64,000 nt of DNA from Streptomyces griseoluteus (GTDB lineage: Bacteria > Actinomycetota > Actinomycetes > Streptomycetales > Streptomycetaceae), in the NCBI RefSeq assembly GCF_004784465.1, contig NZ_SRRU01000006.1:62001-126000 (forward strand), in the 5' to 3' direction. A model generated the notes under the pieces. The model was not told the DNA's origin and did no database searches. It worked only from the letters and a program-made list of their open reading frames with translations. A program made the position numbers and the translations under genes. Below, in pieces: positions 34,843-43,825 of this stretch. Positions within the stretch are counted from its first letter, which is position 1. Each line of letters opens with the position of its first letter.

Positions 34843-35701
34843 GACCGTGACCCCGCCGCTCGCCGACCCCGTCAAGCCGCAGGCCCCGGCCCCGTCACGT
34901 TCGCGGGCGCAGGCCGCCCGCAGGCGCCGGGTGATCGTGGTGGTGGCCCGCGTACTGCTGCTGGTCGGCGTGCTCGGCCTGTGGGAGGCGCTGTCCCGCG
35001 CCCAGGTCATCGACCCGTTCAACTTCTCGATGCCGTCGGAGATCTGGGACCAGATCACCTCCTGGGTGCTGCACGGCACGGCGCTCGGCTCCCTGGGCGA
35101 ACAGATCTGGTACACGCTGTACGAAGCGCTGCTGGGCTGGGTCATCGGCGTCGTGGCCGGTGTCGTCCTCGGTATCGCGCTCGGCCGGGTCGCCTTCCTC
35201 GCCGACCTGTTCGGCCCCTACATCAAGGTGCTGAACTCCATCCCGAGGATCGTGCTCGCCCCGATCTTCCTGATCTGGTTCGGCCTCGGCCCGGCCTCCA
35301 AGGTCGCCTCGGCCGTGGTCCTCGTGTTCTTCCCGGTGTTCTTCAACGCCTTCCAGGGCGCACGGGAGGTCAACCGCGACCTGGTCGCCAACGCCCGCAT
35401 CCTGGGCGCCACCGACCGGCAGGTCACGCTCCAGGTGGTCATCCCCTCGGCCACCTCCTGGATCTTCACCAGCCTGCACGTCAGCTTCGGCTTCGCGCTC
35501 ATCGGCGCCATCGTGGGCGAGTACATCGGTGCCACCCGGGGCATCGGCCTGCTCGTCGCCCAGTCGCAGGGCACCCTCAACTCCGCCGGCGTCTACGCCG
35601 CGATGGTGATCCTCGCGGTCGTGGCGCTCCTCGCCGAGGGGCTGCTGACCTTCGCCGAGCGCCGCGTCTTCCGCTGGAAGTCCTCCAGCTCCGGGCACTG
35701 A
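34832..35701 (+). CDS. ABC importer permease (SsuC/TauC type)
   Basis: Transmembrane subunit of 289 residues with about six helices after a Pro/Arg-rich cytoplasmic tail. The EAA loop reads EVNRDLVANARILGATDRQVTLQVVIPSA, the contact site for the ATPase. Start ATG 34832 overlaps the ATPase stop and has GAGG about 11 bases before; an in-frame GTG at 34793 would add 13 residues. The third gene is the binding lipoprotein. Confidence 0.92.
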   Translation: MSPETVTPPLADPVKPQAPAPSRSRAQAARRRRVIVVVARVLLLVGVLGLWEALSRAQVIDPFNFSMPSEIWDQITSWVLHGTALGSLGEQIWYTLYEALLGWVIGVVAGVVLGIALGRVAFLADLFGPYIKVLNSIPRIVLAPIFLIWFGLGPASKVASAVVLVFFPVFFNAFQGAREVNRDLVANARILGATDRQVTLQVVIPSATSWIFTSLHVSFGFALIGAIVGEYIGATRGIGLLVAQSQGTLNSAGVYAAMVILAVVALLAEGLLTFAERRVFRWKSSSSGH

Positions 35702-35760
35702 ACCGCCGTTCCGCGCGCCGAACTCCCCGTACCCGCACAGTCCCAAGGACGTGACTCGTC

Positions 35761-36810
35761 ATGCGTAAGCGCACCAGAATCGCCTCGCTCACCACCGCCT
35801 GTCTGTTCTCCCTCGCCTCCCTCACCGCCTGCGCCAACGAGGTGGCCAGCCACGGCGGTTCCGGGGGCGGCGGCAAGGGCACCAAGGTCAAGATCATGGT
35901 CGGCGGCCTCGACAAGGTCATCTACATGCCCGCCATGCTGACCCAGCGGCTCGGCTACTTCGACGCCGAGGGTCTGAACGTGGAGCTGCTGACGGAGCCC
36001 GCCGGGGCCCAGGCGGAGACCGCGCTCGTCTCCGGCCAGGTCCAGGGCGCCGTCGGCTTCTACGACCACACCCTCGACCTCCAGGTGAAGGGCAAGTCGG
36101 TCGAGTCCGTCGTGCAGTTCTCGCACGCGCCGGGCGAGGTGGAGGTGGTGTCCGCGAAGAAGACCGGTGACATCCACTCGCCGGGTGACTTCAAGGGCCG
36201 CAAGCTCGGTGTCACCGGGCTCGGTTCGTCGACCGACTTCCTCACCAAGTACCTGGCGGTGAAGCACGGCGTCCAGGTGAACGAGTTCAGTCCGGTCGCG
36301 GTGGGAGCGGGGCCGACGTTCATCGCGGCTCTGCAGAAGGGCTCCATCGACGCGGGCATGACCACCGACCCGACCGTCGCCACGATCCTGGCCAAGAAGG
36401 CCGGGCGCGTGCTCATCGACATGCGCACCCCTGAGGGCTCGCAGGAGGCGCTCGGCGGGCCGTACCCCTCGTCGAGCCTGTACATGAACACGGACTGGGT
36501 CAACGATCACAAGGACACCGTCCAGAAGCTCGTCAACGCGTTCGTGAAGACGCTCAACTGGATGTCCACCCACAGTGCCGAGCAGATCGCGGCCAAGATG
36601 CCGTCCGACTACTCCCAGGGCGACGAGAAGCTCTACGCGGCCGCCATCAAGAGCACCCTGCCGATGTTCACCAAGGACGGCATCATGCCGGCGCGGGGAC
36701 CGCAGACCGTCGAGAAGGTGCTCAAGGCGTTCAGTCCCAACATCAAGAACGCCGACGTCGACCTCGACAAGACGTACACCACCGAGTTCGCGGAGAAGGC
36801 CGCCAAGTAG
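35761..36810 (+). CDS. ABC importer substrate-binding lipoprotein (NMT1/SsuA type)
   Basis: Surface lipoprotein that captures the substrate, 349 residues. A signal peptide with lipobox LTAC (Cys24) is followed by a glycine-rich linker. The fold is the NMT1/SRPBP type (VGGLDKVIYMPAMLTQRLGYFDAEGLNVELL, GVTGLGSSTDFLTKYLAVKHG, IAALQKGSIDAGMTTDP). This class binds nitrate, sulfonates, thiamine precursors or aromatic carboxylates. The nearby CitA-like kinase hints at a carboxylate. Start is ATG 35761, with AAGGACG upstream. It ends 4 bases from the convergent kinase. Confidence 0.92.
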   Translation: MRKRTRIASLTTACLFSLASLTACANEVASHGGSGGGGKGTKVKIMVGGLDKVIYMPAMLTQRLGYFDAEGLNVELLTEPAGAQAETALVSGQVQGAVGFYDHTLDLQVKGKSVESVVQFSHAPGEVEVVSAKKTGDIHSPGDFKGRKLGVTGLGSSTDFLTKYLAVKHGVQVNEFSPVAVGAGPTFIAALQKGSIDAGMTTDPTVATILAKKAGRVLIDMRTPEGSQEALGGPYPSSSLYMNTDWVNDHKDTVQKLVNAFVKTLNWMSTHSAEQIAAKMPSDYSQGDEKLYAAAIKSTLPMFTKDGIMPARGPQTVEKVLKAFSPNIKNADVDLDKTYTTEFAEKAAK

Positions 36811-36814
36811 CCGC

Positions 36815-38479
36815 TCAAAGGGCGCGGGGTGCCTGGTGCCCCCGCGCCTCCTCCGTGCCCGGGGGCACCGGGTCGCCCAGCGCGTCCGGCAGCACCACCG
36901 TGAACTCCGCGCCGCCGCCCGTCGCCGCGCCCACCGAGGCCGAGCCGCCCTGGCGTTCGGCCAGACGCCGTACCAGCGACAGGCCGATGCCGCGCTTGCC
37001 GTGCGCGGGCGGCTCCTTGGTGGACCAGCCCTCCGTGAACACCGACTCCCGCTGCGCCTCGGGCACGCCCGGACCGGTGTCCCGTACCCGGAGCACCACG
37101 GTGCGGCCCTCGGTGCGCAACTCGGCCTCCACGCGGGCGTGCGCAGTGCCCGCGACCGCGTCGAGCGCGTTGTCCACCAGGTTGCCCAGCACCGTGACCA
37201 GACCGCGCGGGTCGATGAGCCGGTCCGGCAGCCAAGTCTCCTCCGACAGCCTGAGCGCCACCCCGCGTTCGGCGGCGACGGTCGCCTTGCCCACCAGCAG
37301 CGCGGCCAGCAGCGGGTCCTCGATCCGTTCCGTGACCTGCTCGGCCGTCGCCCGGTGCTCACCGACCAGCTCGCCGATGAACTCCGCCGCGTCGTCGTAC
37401 ATCTCCAGCTCCAGCAGCCCGAGCAGGGTGTGCATGCGGTTGGCGTGCTCGTGGTCCTGGGCGCGCAGGGCGTCGATCAGACCGTGCGTGGAGTCGAGTT
37501 CGCGGCCGAGGCGCTCCAGTTCCGTGCGGTCGCGCAGGGTGGCCACCGCGCCGCCGTCCTCGGTGGGCATCCGGTTGGCGACCAGGACGCGCCGGCCGCG
37601 CACGGTGAGCAGATCGGTGCCGGTCACCCGGCCGGCCAGCACGTCCGTCGTGCGTCCCGCGCCGAGCGCCTCGTCCGGCGAGCGTCCGACCGCCTCGTCG
37701 CCGATGCCGAGCAACCGCCCTGCCTCGTCGTTGAGCAGCCGTATCCGGCCGCTGCGGTCGAGTGCGACCACGCCCTCCCGGATGCCGTGCAGCATCGCCT
37801 CGCGTTCCGCGAGCAGCGCCGAGATGTCGGAGAAAGCCAGGTCACGGGTCTGCCGGTGCACCCGGCGGGAGATCAGCCAGGCGGCGAGCGCGCCCACCGC
37901 CAGCGCGCCCCCGGCGTACGCCAGCAGGCCGGGGATGGCGCCGAGCAGCCCGGCGCGCACGCTGTCGTACGCGATGCCCACCGAGACCGCGCCGACGATC
38001 CGGTGCCCGGTGTCGTACAGCGGTACCTTGCCGCGCGCGGAGCGGCCCAGGGTGCCCCGGTCGATCTCCATCACCTGGCGTCCGGCCAGGGCGCGGCTGG
38101 GGTCGGTGGAGACGCGGCGGCCGATCTCCCTGGTGGTCGGGTGGGACCAACGCGTCCCCCGCGCGTCCATCACCACGATGTACTCGGCGTGCGTGGCCCG
38201 TCTGATCCGCTCGGCCTCCCGCTGCACCGGCCCGTCGGGGCTGGGCCTGGTGTGCAGGACACCCTCGGCGATCGCCGGGTCCTGTGCGGTGGTCTGCGCG
38301 ATGACCAGCGCCCGGCGCATCGCCTCCTGGTCCAGCTGTCCGCTGAGCGGCGCCAGGAAGAGCCCGGTCGCCAGGACCGCGACCCCGGCCGCGATCGTCA
38401 CCTGGGTGAGCAGCACCTGGGCGAACGCCCGCCGGGGCAGACCGAGGCGGGGACGGCGGGCCGGGGGAGTGGGAGACAT
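36815..38479 (-). CDS. Sensor histidine kinase, CitA/DcuS type
   Basis: Carboxylate-type sensor kinase of 554 residues. It has a first membrane helix (about 18-40), an extracellular PAS-like sensor domain (about 41-175: AIAEGVLHTRPS, AEYIVVMDARGTRWSHPTTREIGRRV), a second helix (about 180-203), a cytoplasmic PAS (GIREGVVALDRSGRIRLLNDEA), the histidine box LRAQDHEHANRMHTLLGLLE and an ATPase (GNLVDNALDAV, VRDTGPGVPE, GKRGIGLSLV). Start is ATG 38479; an upstream start at 38506 is possible. It very likely pairs with the CitB-like regulator at 33157-33849. Confidence 0.92.
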   Translation of the reverse strand: MSPTPPARRPRLGLPRRAFAQVLLTQVTIAAGVAVLATGLFLAPLSGQLDQEAMRRALVIAQTTAQDPAIAEGVLHTRPSPDGPVQREAERIRRATHAEYIVVMDARGTRWSHPTTREIGRRVSTDPSRALAGRQVMEIDRGTLGRSARGKVPLYDTGHRIVGAVSVGIAYDSVRAGLLGAIPGLLAYAGGALAVGALAAWLISRRVHRQTRDLAFSDISALLAEREAMLHGIREGVVALDRSGRIRLLNDEAGRLLGIGDEAVGRSPDEALGAGRTTDVLAGRVTGTDLLTVRGRRVLVANRMPTEDGGAVATLRDRTELERLGRELDSTHGLIDALRAQDHEHANRMHTLLGLLELEMYDDAAEFIGELVGEHRATAEQVTERIEDPLLAALLVGKATVAAERGVALRLSEETWLPDRLIDPRGLVTVLGNLVDNALDAVAGTAHARVEAELRTEGRTVVLRVRDTGPGVPEAQRESVFTEGWSTKEPPAHGKRGIGLSLVRRLAERQGGSASVGAATGGGAEFTVVLPDALGDPVPPGTEEARGHQAPRAL

Positions 38480-38528
38480 GCGGAGACGGTACGCGGGATC
38501 GCGCACGCCTCCCAGGGCGGGCGCGTTG

Positions 38529-39470
38529 TCAGCCCGCCAGGGCCGCCGTACGCAGCGCCTCGATACCGACGACGTCCATCCGCGCGGGGGCGCCCAGGAC
38601 GTCCACCCCGCAGCTCTCCGGGCGCGGCGGCAGCGCGGCGGTCCGGGCCACGGTCACCCGCCAGCCCCGGCCGTCCGTGTGGCCGACGGTGACTTCCCAG
38701 CGGGGCGCATCGCCCTCGGTGCGGACGACGTGCAGCGCGTCCGCCGTGTACTCGGCCGTCGCCGCCCGTACGGCCAGTTCGGCGGCCTGGCCGGGTCGGT
38801 CCCAGGCGGAGCGGCCGCGGCAGTCCTCCAGCAGCACCTGCCCGTCCTGGGCGCGGTGCAGGGCCTCCTTGACCGTGTGCGCCTCGGCACGGGCGTAGGC
38901 GTAGCCGTACGGCAGCACGAGCACGGTGGGGGCGAAGCGATGACCACCCAGATGAGTGACCTCCCAGACGCCGGGCACGTCGGAGGCGGTCAGTTCGGCG
39001 GCCAGCGGACGGCCCAGCAGGGCGCAGCACCGGTCGCGCTTGCCGTTGGTGCACACCAGCGCGAGCGGGTCACCGGTCTGTGGGCGCCCGCCGAGCACCG
39101 ACGCGAAGGAGCGGGGGTCGCCCGCGCCCAGGGCGGCGAAGTCCAGGCCGAGGAGGTGGCGCGGGTCGCGGGTGGTGGTGCCGTACAGCCACACGTTTCC
39201 CGGGACTGTGTGGGCCACATAGACCTGCCGCACGGGCGGTGTACCGGGGTCGGCGTGCCGGCCGGGGCGTCTGATCAGCGCCACCCGTACGCCGGTGTCC
39301 TTGGCGGCGGCCTCCAGGGCGCGGCCCAGCGCGGGGTCCAGATGGCTCGCGGTCAGCGCTTTCGCGCCCCAGGGGCCCGGCTGTTCCAGCAGCAGCCACG
39401 TCGTCGCCGTGGCCGCCGTACCGGAAACGGGCTCGTCGAGGTTCCGGGAGACGGTCGCACACCTACTCAC
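38529..39470 (-). CDS. Sucrase/ferredoxin-like protein
   Basis: A 313-residue thioredoxin-fold protein of the sucrase/ferredoxin-like (Apd1-like) family, proposed to hold a [2Fe-2S] cluster. The conserved parts are LALVCTNGKRDRCCALLGRPLA and VTHLGGHRFAPTVLVLPYGYAYAR, with Cys and His as possible cluster ligands. The start is GTG 39470 (MSRCATVSRNLDEPVSG). TAGGCT on the minus strand (39484-39479) ends 8 bases before it, giving a leaderless mRNA, and an iron box covers this region. A longer frame from 39521 would read through the promoter and is rejected. Confidence 0.87.
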   Translation of the reverse strand: MSRCATVSRNLDEPVSGTAATATTWLLLEQPGPWGAKALTASHLDPALGRALEAAAKDTGVRVALIRRPGRHADPGTPPVRQVYVAHTVPGNVWLYGTTTRDPRHLLGLDFAALGAGDPRSFASVLGGRPQTGDPLALVCTNGKRDRCCALLGRPLAAELTASDVPGVWEVTHLGGHRFAPTVLVLPYGYAYARAEAHTVKEALHRAQDGQVLLEDCRGRSAWDRPGQAAELAVRAATAEYTADALHVVRTEGDAPRWEVTVGHTDGRGWRVTVARTAALPPRPESCGVDVLGAPARMDVVGIEALRTAALAG

Positions 39471-39489
39471 ACAGGTGAGCCTAACCTGA
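39471..39489. promoter_or_regulatory. Iron box (DmdR/IdeR type)
   Basis: Matches the 19-base iron box TTAGGTGAGCCTAACCTAA at 16 of 19 positions (AGGTGAGCCTAACCT core intact) and overlaps the -10 of the sucrase/ferredoxin-like gene. Repression by the iron-loaded DtxR-type regulator is expected. Confidence 0.8.
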
Positions 39490-39507
39490 CTTGCAGGTGA
39501 ATACGAC

Positions 39508-39893
39508 TCACTGTCGGGCAAGGGTCGCGGGGGGTCGCGGGCCGGCGTACTGGCCGCCCGGGCGCGTGCGCAGCGGGCGTCCGCCGTACTCCTCCGGGGC
39601 GTGCGCGATCACGGTGCCCGCGGTGCCCTGGTCGGGCACTTCGAGCAGCAGCCGGTGGACCAGCGGCCGGCCGCACCGTGCAGCGGGTCCTCCGGGGCGC
39701 CCGGCCCGGCCGAGACCGCCGCGTACGCGTGCGCGCGGGCCGAGGCGGCGACCCCGCTGCCCGCCACGTCGGACCCGAGGCGCCCGTGCCCGCCAGTGTC
39801 TGAGGCCCCCTCGCTGAGGCCATCCGTCGTGCCGCCGCAGGCCGCCGCACCCTTCGTATCCTGGTCGGACAGTCCGTCCTCCGGGCGCCCCAC
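39508..39893 (-). pseudogene. Small hypothetical gene, apparently frameshifted
   Basis: Two overlapping reading frames together look like one gene. From GTG 39893 the protein reads MGRPEDGLSDQDTKGAAA to PEDPLHGAAGR with codon thirds nearly all G or C. After about 39670 this frame turns into poor coding sequence, while the next frame continues convincingly as LVHRLLLEVPDQGTAGTV, IAHAPEEYGGRPLRT to a stop at 39508. A single missing base in the GC-rich run near 39662-39675 would explain it. It could be a real inactivation or a sequence error. The product would be about 128 residues, function unknown. Confidence 0.55.
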
Positions 39894-39937
39894 GCCGGTG
39901 CGGCGCCCGGCGAGAAGCGTGGGAAGGGTGCCACCCG

Positions 39938-41005
39938 TTGGCGAACAGCCGTAGTGCGCAGATTCCGGTCGTCGTGCTCGCCGGGTTCCTGGGGTCCGGG
40001 AAGACGACGTTGCTCAACCACCTGCTGCACCGCAGTGGAGGCAGCCGGATCGGGGCCGTCGTCAATGACTTCGGGTCGATCGAGATCGACGCGATGGCCG
40101 TCGCCGGGGCGCTCGGGGACTCCACCGTGTCGCTCGGCAACGGCTGCCTGTGCTGCGCGGTCGACGCGAGCGAGCTGGACACCTACCTGGCCCGGCTCGC
40201 CGCCCCCGCCGCCGGGATCGACGTGATCGTCATCGAGGCCAGCGGGCTCGCCGAGCCGCAGGAGCTGGTGCGGATGGTGCTGGCCAGCGAGCAGCCGGAG
40301 ATCATGTACGGCGGGCTCGTCGAGGTGGTGGACGCCGCCGAGTTCGACGACACCCGCGCCCGGCACCCCGAGGTCGACCGGCACCTCGCCCTCGCCGACC
40401 TCGTCGTGGTCAACAAGCTCGACCGGGCACCCGACGCCGACCGCGTCCTCGGCCTGGTCCGCGAACTCACCGAGGGCGCCGTACTCCCCGCCACCTACGG
40501 CCGGATCGACCCGGAGTTCCTCTTCGACTGCCGCCCCAGCGAGGAGCGCGTAGGCCAGCTCTCCTTCGACGACCTGCACAGCCACGACGGCCACGAGCAA
40601 GACGGCGAACCCGACGCCCACCCCGCCCACCTGCACTCCGCCTACGACACCCTGTCCTTCACCTCGGACACCCCCATGGACCCCCGCGCCCTGATGCGCT
40701 TCCTGGACAGCCGCCCGGAGGGCCTGTACCGGATCAAGGGATACGTCGACTTCGGCGCCCACGACCCCGCCAACCGCTACGCCGTACACGCCGTCGGCCG
40801 CTTCCTGCGGTTCCTGCCCGAGCCCTGGCCGCCCGGCGCGGACCGCCTCACCCAGGTCGTCCTGATCGGCGCCGGCATCGACGCCGACGCCCTCGGCAAG
40901 GAGCTGGACGCCTCCCGAGGCGCCGCCGACGAGACCGACGAGCAGGCCATGTGGGGCGTGCTCCGCTACGTGCCGGGCTCCGAGGACGAGCCCGGCACAC
41001 CGTGA
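39938..41005 (+). CDS. CobW/COG0523 family GTPase (metal chaperone)
   Basis: GTPase of 355 residues thought to deliver a metal (zinc, cobalt or iron) to a target. The P-loop GFLGSGKTTLL is at 16-26, the metal motif GNGCLCC has C70, C72 and C73, VVNKLD gives guanine specificity, and residues about 210-235 form a histidine-rich loop (DLHSHDGHEQDGEPDAHPAH). A CobW C-terminal domain follows. Start is TTG 39938 with GGGAAGGG about 10 bases before; no better in-frame start exists. I see no Zur box upstream. Confidence 0.9.
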   Translation: MANSRSAQIPVVVLAGFLGSGKTTLLNHLLHRSGGSRIGAVVNDFGSIEIDAMAVAGALGDSTVSLGNGCLCCAVDASELDTYLARLAAPAAGIDVIVIEASGLAEPQELVRMVLASEQPEIMYGGLVEVVDAAEFDDTRARHPEVDRHLALADLVVVNKLDRAPDADRVLGLVRELTEGAVLPATYGRIDPEFLFDCRPSEERVGQLSFDDLHSHDGHEQDGEPDAHPAHLHSAYDTLSFTSDTPMDPRALMRFLDSRPEGLYRIKGYVDFGAHDPANRYAVHAVGRFLRFLPEPWPPGADRLTQVVLIGAGIDADALGKELDASRGAADETDEQAMWGVLRYVPGSEDEPGTP

Positions 41006-41060
41006 AGCCGGCACACCGCGGCGCCCGGCACCGCAGCGCCGGGCTCACCCCGAGCCCCGG

Positions 41061-43514
41061 CTAGACCACCGGCCCGGCCACCACCGACACGGTCTTCGCC
41101 AGCGACGTCCCCGACCCGTCGCGGCGCGGGTCCGGCTCCGGCAGCTCCACCGGCAGCCCGTTCTTCTGCGCCGCCCGCGCCGGGGCGGGACCCGCCCAGG
41201 CCAGCGCGAGGCAGTCCTCGCCCTTGAGGAAGCGCTGGCAGCGCACACCGCCGGTCGCCCGGCCCTTGCGCGGGAACTGGTCGAACGGGGTCAGCTTGGC
41301 CGTCGTCTGCACCGAGTCGTCCAGCGTGCCCCGCGAGCCCGCCACCGTGAACACCACCGCGTCGACGGCCGGGTCGACCGCCGTGAACGAGATCACCTTC
41401 GCGCCCTCGGTGAGCTTGATGCCCGCCACACCGCCCGCCGGACGGCCCTGCTGGCGCACCTGGGCCGCCTGATAGCGCAGAAGTTGCGCGTCGTCGGAGA
41501 TGAACACCAGGTCCTCCTCGCCGGTGCGCAGCTCCACCGCGCCGACGATCCGGTCGCCCTCCCGGAGGGTGATGACCTCCAACTCGTCCTTGTTGGACGG
41601 ATAGTCGGGCAACACCCGCTTCACGACGCCCTGTTCGGTGCCGATCGCGAGGCCCGGCGAGGTCTCGTCCAGCGTGGTCAGGCAGACCACGGTCTCGTCG
41701 CCCTCCAGGGGCACGAACTCGGCCAGCGGCGCCCCTCCGGAGAGGTTCGGCGCGCTCGCGGTGTCCGGCAACTGGGGCAGGTCGACCACGTTGATCCGCA
41801 GCAGGCGCCCGCTCGACGTCACCGCCCCGATCTCACCCCGCGCGGTCGCCGGCACCGAGGAGACGATCACATCGTGCTTGGCCCGGCCGCCCTCCTGCGG
41901 AACCGGATCGGCGCCGGTCGTACGGGCCAGCAGCGCGGTCGAGGACAGCAGTACCCGGCACGGGTCGTCGGCCACCTGGAGCGGCACCGTGGCCACCTGG
42001 GAGGCCGCCGACTCCAGCAGGACCGTACGCCGGTCGGAGCCGAACTTCTTGGCCACGGCAGCCAGTTCCCCCGAGACCAGCTTGCGCAGCTCCGCGTCCG
42101 ACTCCAGGATGCGGGTCAGCTCCTCGATCTCCTGGTTGAGCCGGTCCTTCTCCGCCTCCAGCTCGATCCGGTCGTACTTGGTGAGGCGGCGCAGCGGCGT
42201 GTCGAGGATGTACTGGGTCTGGATGTCGCTCAGGCCGTAGCGCTCCATCAGGCGCTCCTTGGCCTGCGCGGAGTTCTCGCTGGACCGGATGACCCGGATG
42301 ACCTCGTCGATGTCGACGAGCGCGGTCAGCAGGCCCTCGACCAGGTGCAGCCGGTCGCGGCGCTTGGTGCGGCGGAACTCGCTGCGCCGGCGCACGACCT
42401 CGAAGCGGTGGTCGAGATAGACCTCCAGCAGCTCCTTGAGGCCCAGCGTGAGCGGCTGGCCGTCCACCAGCGCCACATTGTTGATGCCGAAGGACTCCTC
42501 CATGGGGGTCAGCTTGTAGAGCTGCTCCAGGATCGCCTCCGGCACGAAGCCGTTCTTGATCTCGATGACCAGGCGCAGGCCGTGCTCGCGGTCGGTGAGA
42601 TCCTTGACGTCCGCGATGCCCTGGACCTTCTTCGCGTTGACCAGGTCCTTGATCTTCGCGATGACCTTCTCCGGGCCGACCGCGAAGGGCAGCTCGGTGA
42701 CGACCAGGCCCTTGCGGCGGGCGGTCACCGCCTCGATGGCGACCGTCGCCCGCATCTTGAAGGAACCGCGGCCGTTCGCGTACGCGTCCCGGATGCCGTC
42801 CAGGCCGACGATCCGGCCGCCGGTGGGCAGGTCGGGGCCGGGGACGTGGCGCATCAGGGCGTCCAGGTCCGCGTTCGGGTGCTTGATCAGGTGGCGGGCG
42901 GCCGCGATGACCTCGCGCAGGTTGTGCGGCGGCATGTTCGTCGCCATGCCGACCGCGATGCCGGAGGAGCCGTTGACCAGCAGGTTCGGGAAGGCGGCGG
43001 GGAGAGCGACCGGCTCCTGCTCCTGGCCGTCGTAGTTCGGCGCGAAGTCGACCGTGTCCTCGTCGATCGACTCCGTCATCAGGCTCGCCGCGGCGGCCAT
43101 CCGGCACTCGGTGTACCGCATGGCGGCCGGCGGGTCGTCGTTGCCCAGGGAGCCGAAGTTGCCGTGTCCGTCGACCAGCGGGACGCGCATCGAGAAGGGC
43201 TGCGCCATGCGCACCAGCGCGTCGTAGATCGACGCGTCGCCGTGCGGGTGCAGCTTGCCCATGACCTCGCCGACCACGCGCGCGCACTTCACGTAGGCGC
43301 GCTCGGGGCGCAGGCCCATCTCGTTCATCTGGTAGACGATGCGGCGGTGCACCGGCTTCAGACCGTCACGGGCGTCCGGCAGAGCACGGGAGTAGATGAC
43401 CGAGTACGCGTATTCCAGGTAGGAGCCGCGCATCTCGTCCACGACGTCGATGTCGAGGATCTTCTCCTCGTACGAGTCGTCGGGCGGCGGGGTCTTGGTG
43501 CTGCGGCGGGCCAT
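41061..43514 (-). CDS. parC: DNA topoisomerase IV subunit A
   Basis: Breakage-reunion subunit of topoisomerase IV, 817 residues. Catalytic Y134 is in AAMRYTECRM. The quinolone-determining region reads KLHPHGDASIYDALVRMAQPFSMR: A94 stands where E. coli GyrA has S83, as in naturally less sensitive mycobacterial GyrA. The C-terminal domain has five or six beta-pinwheel blades and lacks a GyrA box, supporting ParC rather than GyrA. Start is ATG 43514. Its partner parE lies 13 kb away. Confidence 0.95.
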   Translation of the reverse strand: MARRSTKTPPPDDSYEEKILDIDVVDEMRGSYLEYAYSVIYSRALPDARDGLKPVHRRIVYQMNEMGLRPERAYVKCARVVGEVMGKLHPHGDASIYDALVRMAQPFSMRVPLVDGHGNFGSLGNDDPPAAMRYTECRMAAAASLMTESIDEDTVDFAPNYDGQEQEPVALPAAFPNLLVNGSSGIAVGMATNMPPHNLREVIAAARHLIKHPNADLDALMRHVPGPDLPTGGRIVGLDGIRDAYANGRGSFKMRATVAIEAVTARRKGLVVTELPFAVGPEKVIAKIKDLVNAKKVQGIADVKDLTDREHGLRLVIEIKNGFVPEAILEQLYKLTPMEESFGINNVALVDGQPLTLGLKELLEVYLDHRFEVVRRRSEFRRTKRRDRLHLVEGLLTALVDIDEVIRVIRSSENSAQAKERLMERYGLSDIQTQYILDTPLRRLTKYDRIELEAEKDRLNQEIEELTRILESDAELRKLVSGELAAVAKKFGSDRRTVLLESAASQVATVPLQVADDPCRVLLSSTALLARTTGADPVPQEGGRAKHDVIVSSVPATARGEIGAVTSSGRLLRINVVDLPQLPDTASAPNLSGGAPLAEFVPLEGDETVVCLTTLDETSPGLAIGTEQGVVKRVLPDYPSNKDELEVITLREGDRIVGAVELRTGEEDLVFISDDAQLLRYQAAQVRQQGRPAGGVAGIKLTEGAKVISFTAVDPAVDAVVFTVAGSRGTLDDSVQTTAKLTPFDQFPRKGRATGGVRCQRFLKGEDCLALAWAGPAPARAAQKNGLPVELPEPDPRRDGSGTSLAKTVSVVAGPVV

Positions 43515-43825
43515 CGCTGCCGGCTCCTTGCTGAAGGCGTGGGACGGATCGGACGCGGACCATTGTGGACCGGGGCACTGACAACGCGGGCCGCGACCCG
43601 GTCCGCACGGGTCCGCCCCCGGTGCTCGGCGGCCCGGCGCTCCACCGCCGTACGCCGGCCGGGAGCGCGCTCGCCATGAGCACGCCTGACGCAGGCTAGT
43701 CGATCCGCTGTGGGCGTACGTCGGGCGGGAACTCCGCCGGGCCCCCGCACGCTTTGCATACAGTGGCAGGAACGGCAGGAAAACCGCGGTTTTACTCGAC
43801 CGCGACCGCTTGCGAAGGGACGTAC
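43515..43825. other. parC-M16 intergenic region
   Basis: A 311-base divergent region. GCATACAGT at about 43755-43763 may be the -10 for the M16 operon. AAAACCGCGGTTTT (43780-43793) is a perfect 14-base palindrome in the leader. No gene is seen. Confidence 0.45.
43780..43793. repeat. Perfect palindrome in the M16 leader
   Basis: AAAACCGCGGTTTT is symmetrical over all 14 bases and lies 33 bases before the M16 start, likely in the transcribed leader. It could be an operator. Confidence 0.4.

Noticed and set aside
39894..39937. Zur box before the COG0523 GTPase
   Set aside because: I looked for a TGAAAATCATTTTCA-like palindrome and found none, so zinc control is not claimed.
39508..40182. Minus-strand 225-residue frame reaching into the COG0523 gene
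   Set aside because: Its N-terminal two thirds is antisense to the GTPase and Arg/Gly-rich. Only the end from about 39675 looks coding, explained as the second half of a frameshifted gene.
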